Shown here: positions 63,636-64,000 of the stretch, one piece after another
Layout: each line of letters begins with the position of its first letter
Position numbering within the stretch: the first letter of the stretch is position 1
Assembly (NCBI GenBank): GCA_001464735.1
Contig: LNDU01000032.1
Location: 43,256 to 107,255 of the forward strand
Direction: 5' to 3'
Source of the DNA: Nitrospira sp. Ga0074138
Lineage (GTDB): Bacteria > Nitrospirota > Nitrospiria > Nitrospirales > Nitrospiraceae
Length of the DNA stretch: 64,000 nucleotides
Translations under genes and position numbers: made by a program
Notes under the pieces: model-generated
What the model was told of the DNA's origin: nothing
The model's database searches: none
What the model saw: only the letters and a program-made list of their open reading frames with translations

Positions 63636-64000
63636 TTCCCTCTCAAGAAGAAATAGAGGAGAGGGACTTGTTCTTGTAGTCCGATTGATCCACGGTGCGT
63701 TGTTCGTTCAGGGACACATTATCCTTCGTAGGACGGTCAACCGGCAATAGCCCTTCGAGATGGGTAACCTTTTCTGCGCTTTTCTGTCGTTCGTGTGTTG
63801 AGGGTGTGCGGTCGGATGGCGTAGCGGCTACTGAGGAATAGATTAGAAGGGAGAACTAAGTATTTAGGAATTATCCGCGGAGTACAAAGTCAAGAACCAA
63901 CCCAGAGGTGGCTCCGGTTCTTTGGACAGAATCTTTCACTTCATAAGTGGTGCCTGGCGGTATCCGCCTACGCAGCCGTGGGCTGTGCAGGTCTGTTCTC
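63636..64000. other. Right-edge intergenic stretch, nothing recognised
   Basis: About 365 bases up to the window end with no gene seen. Confidence 0.4.

Overview
The window reads as one contiguous piece of a free-living bacterial chromosome, most likely Nitrospira or a close relative (Nitrospirota). This is inferred from the flavour of the proteins, the moderately high G+C, and the housekeeping blocks recA-recX-alaS-ruvX-mltG and cinA-thpR. There is no rRNA operon or CRISPR array. The left edge cuts an ABC-transporter permease gene; the right edge is non-coding.

Layout. 0-2.9 kb: FtsX-type permease and a DUF3703 protein. 3.0-6.4 kb: a very large TIR-transmembrane-WD40 protein. 6.4-11.4 kb: an accessory stretch with a degenerate tRNA carrying a UAU anticodon, a VapBC remnant, an 18-bp copy of a tRNA 3' end, two lipoproteins and a Rieske-FAD oxidoreductase, closed by an intact tRNA-Met. 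11.5-18.2 kb: SDR enzyme, OB-fold protein, conserved hypotheticals, a chlorite dismutase-family heme protein with its own terminator, cinA and thpR. 18.3-24.9 kb: two ankyrin-repeat proteins (one frameshifted), an Old Yellow Enzyme, a 33-residue membrane peptide, two toxin-antitoxin modules (one decayed), a membrane protein and a PilZ protein. 25.1-33.4 kb: recA, recX, alaS, ruvX, mltG, deoC, a divergent deoB, ridA. 33.6-38.6 kb: an overlapping HDOD/GGDEF signalling operon, then a secreted IPT/TIG protein coupled to a YCF48-like protein. 39-43.2 kb: an RND efflux pump (adaptor plus permease) directly behind a dead IS1595 transposase. 43.4-46.1 kb: small housekeeping proteins (YaeQ, VF530, HNH).

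46.8-52.0 kb is the most distinctive accessory block. Four visibly AT-richer plus-strand genes encode an alpha/alpha-toroid protein, an AAC(3)-type N-acyltransferase, a DUF98/UbiC-type chorismate lyase and a PaaK-type aryl-CoA ligase, with an IS3 remnant between the first two. Read together they suggest synthesis of 4-hydroxybenzoate, its activation, and possibly its attachment to an amine or amino sugar (inference).

52-64 kb: Sel1 protein, zinc-ribbon proteins (one only 57 residues), a frameshifted rhodanese, a RAYT transposase (IS200-like) with a truncated second copy, lipoproteins, CreA, a GIDE-LemA pair, pyruvate kinase, two paralogous orphan tail-tube proteins, a 27-residue membrane peptide and a PilZ protein. 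Six copies of a short motif (core gactcccgaccc followed by T) lie between genes; one sits on each side of the RAYT region and all six have the same orientation.
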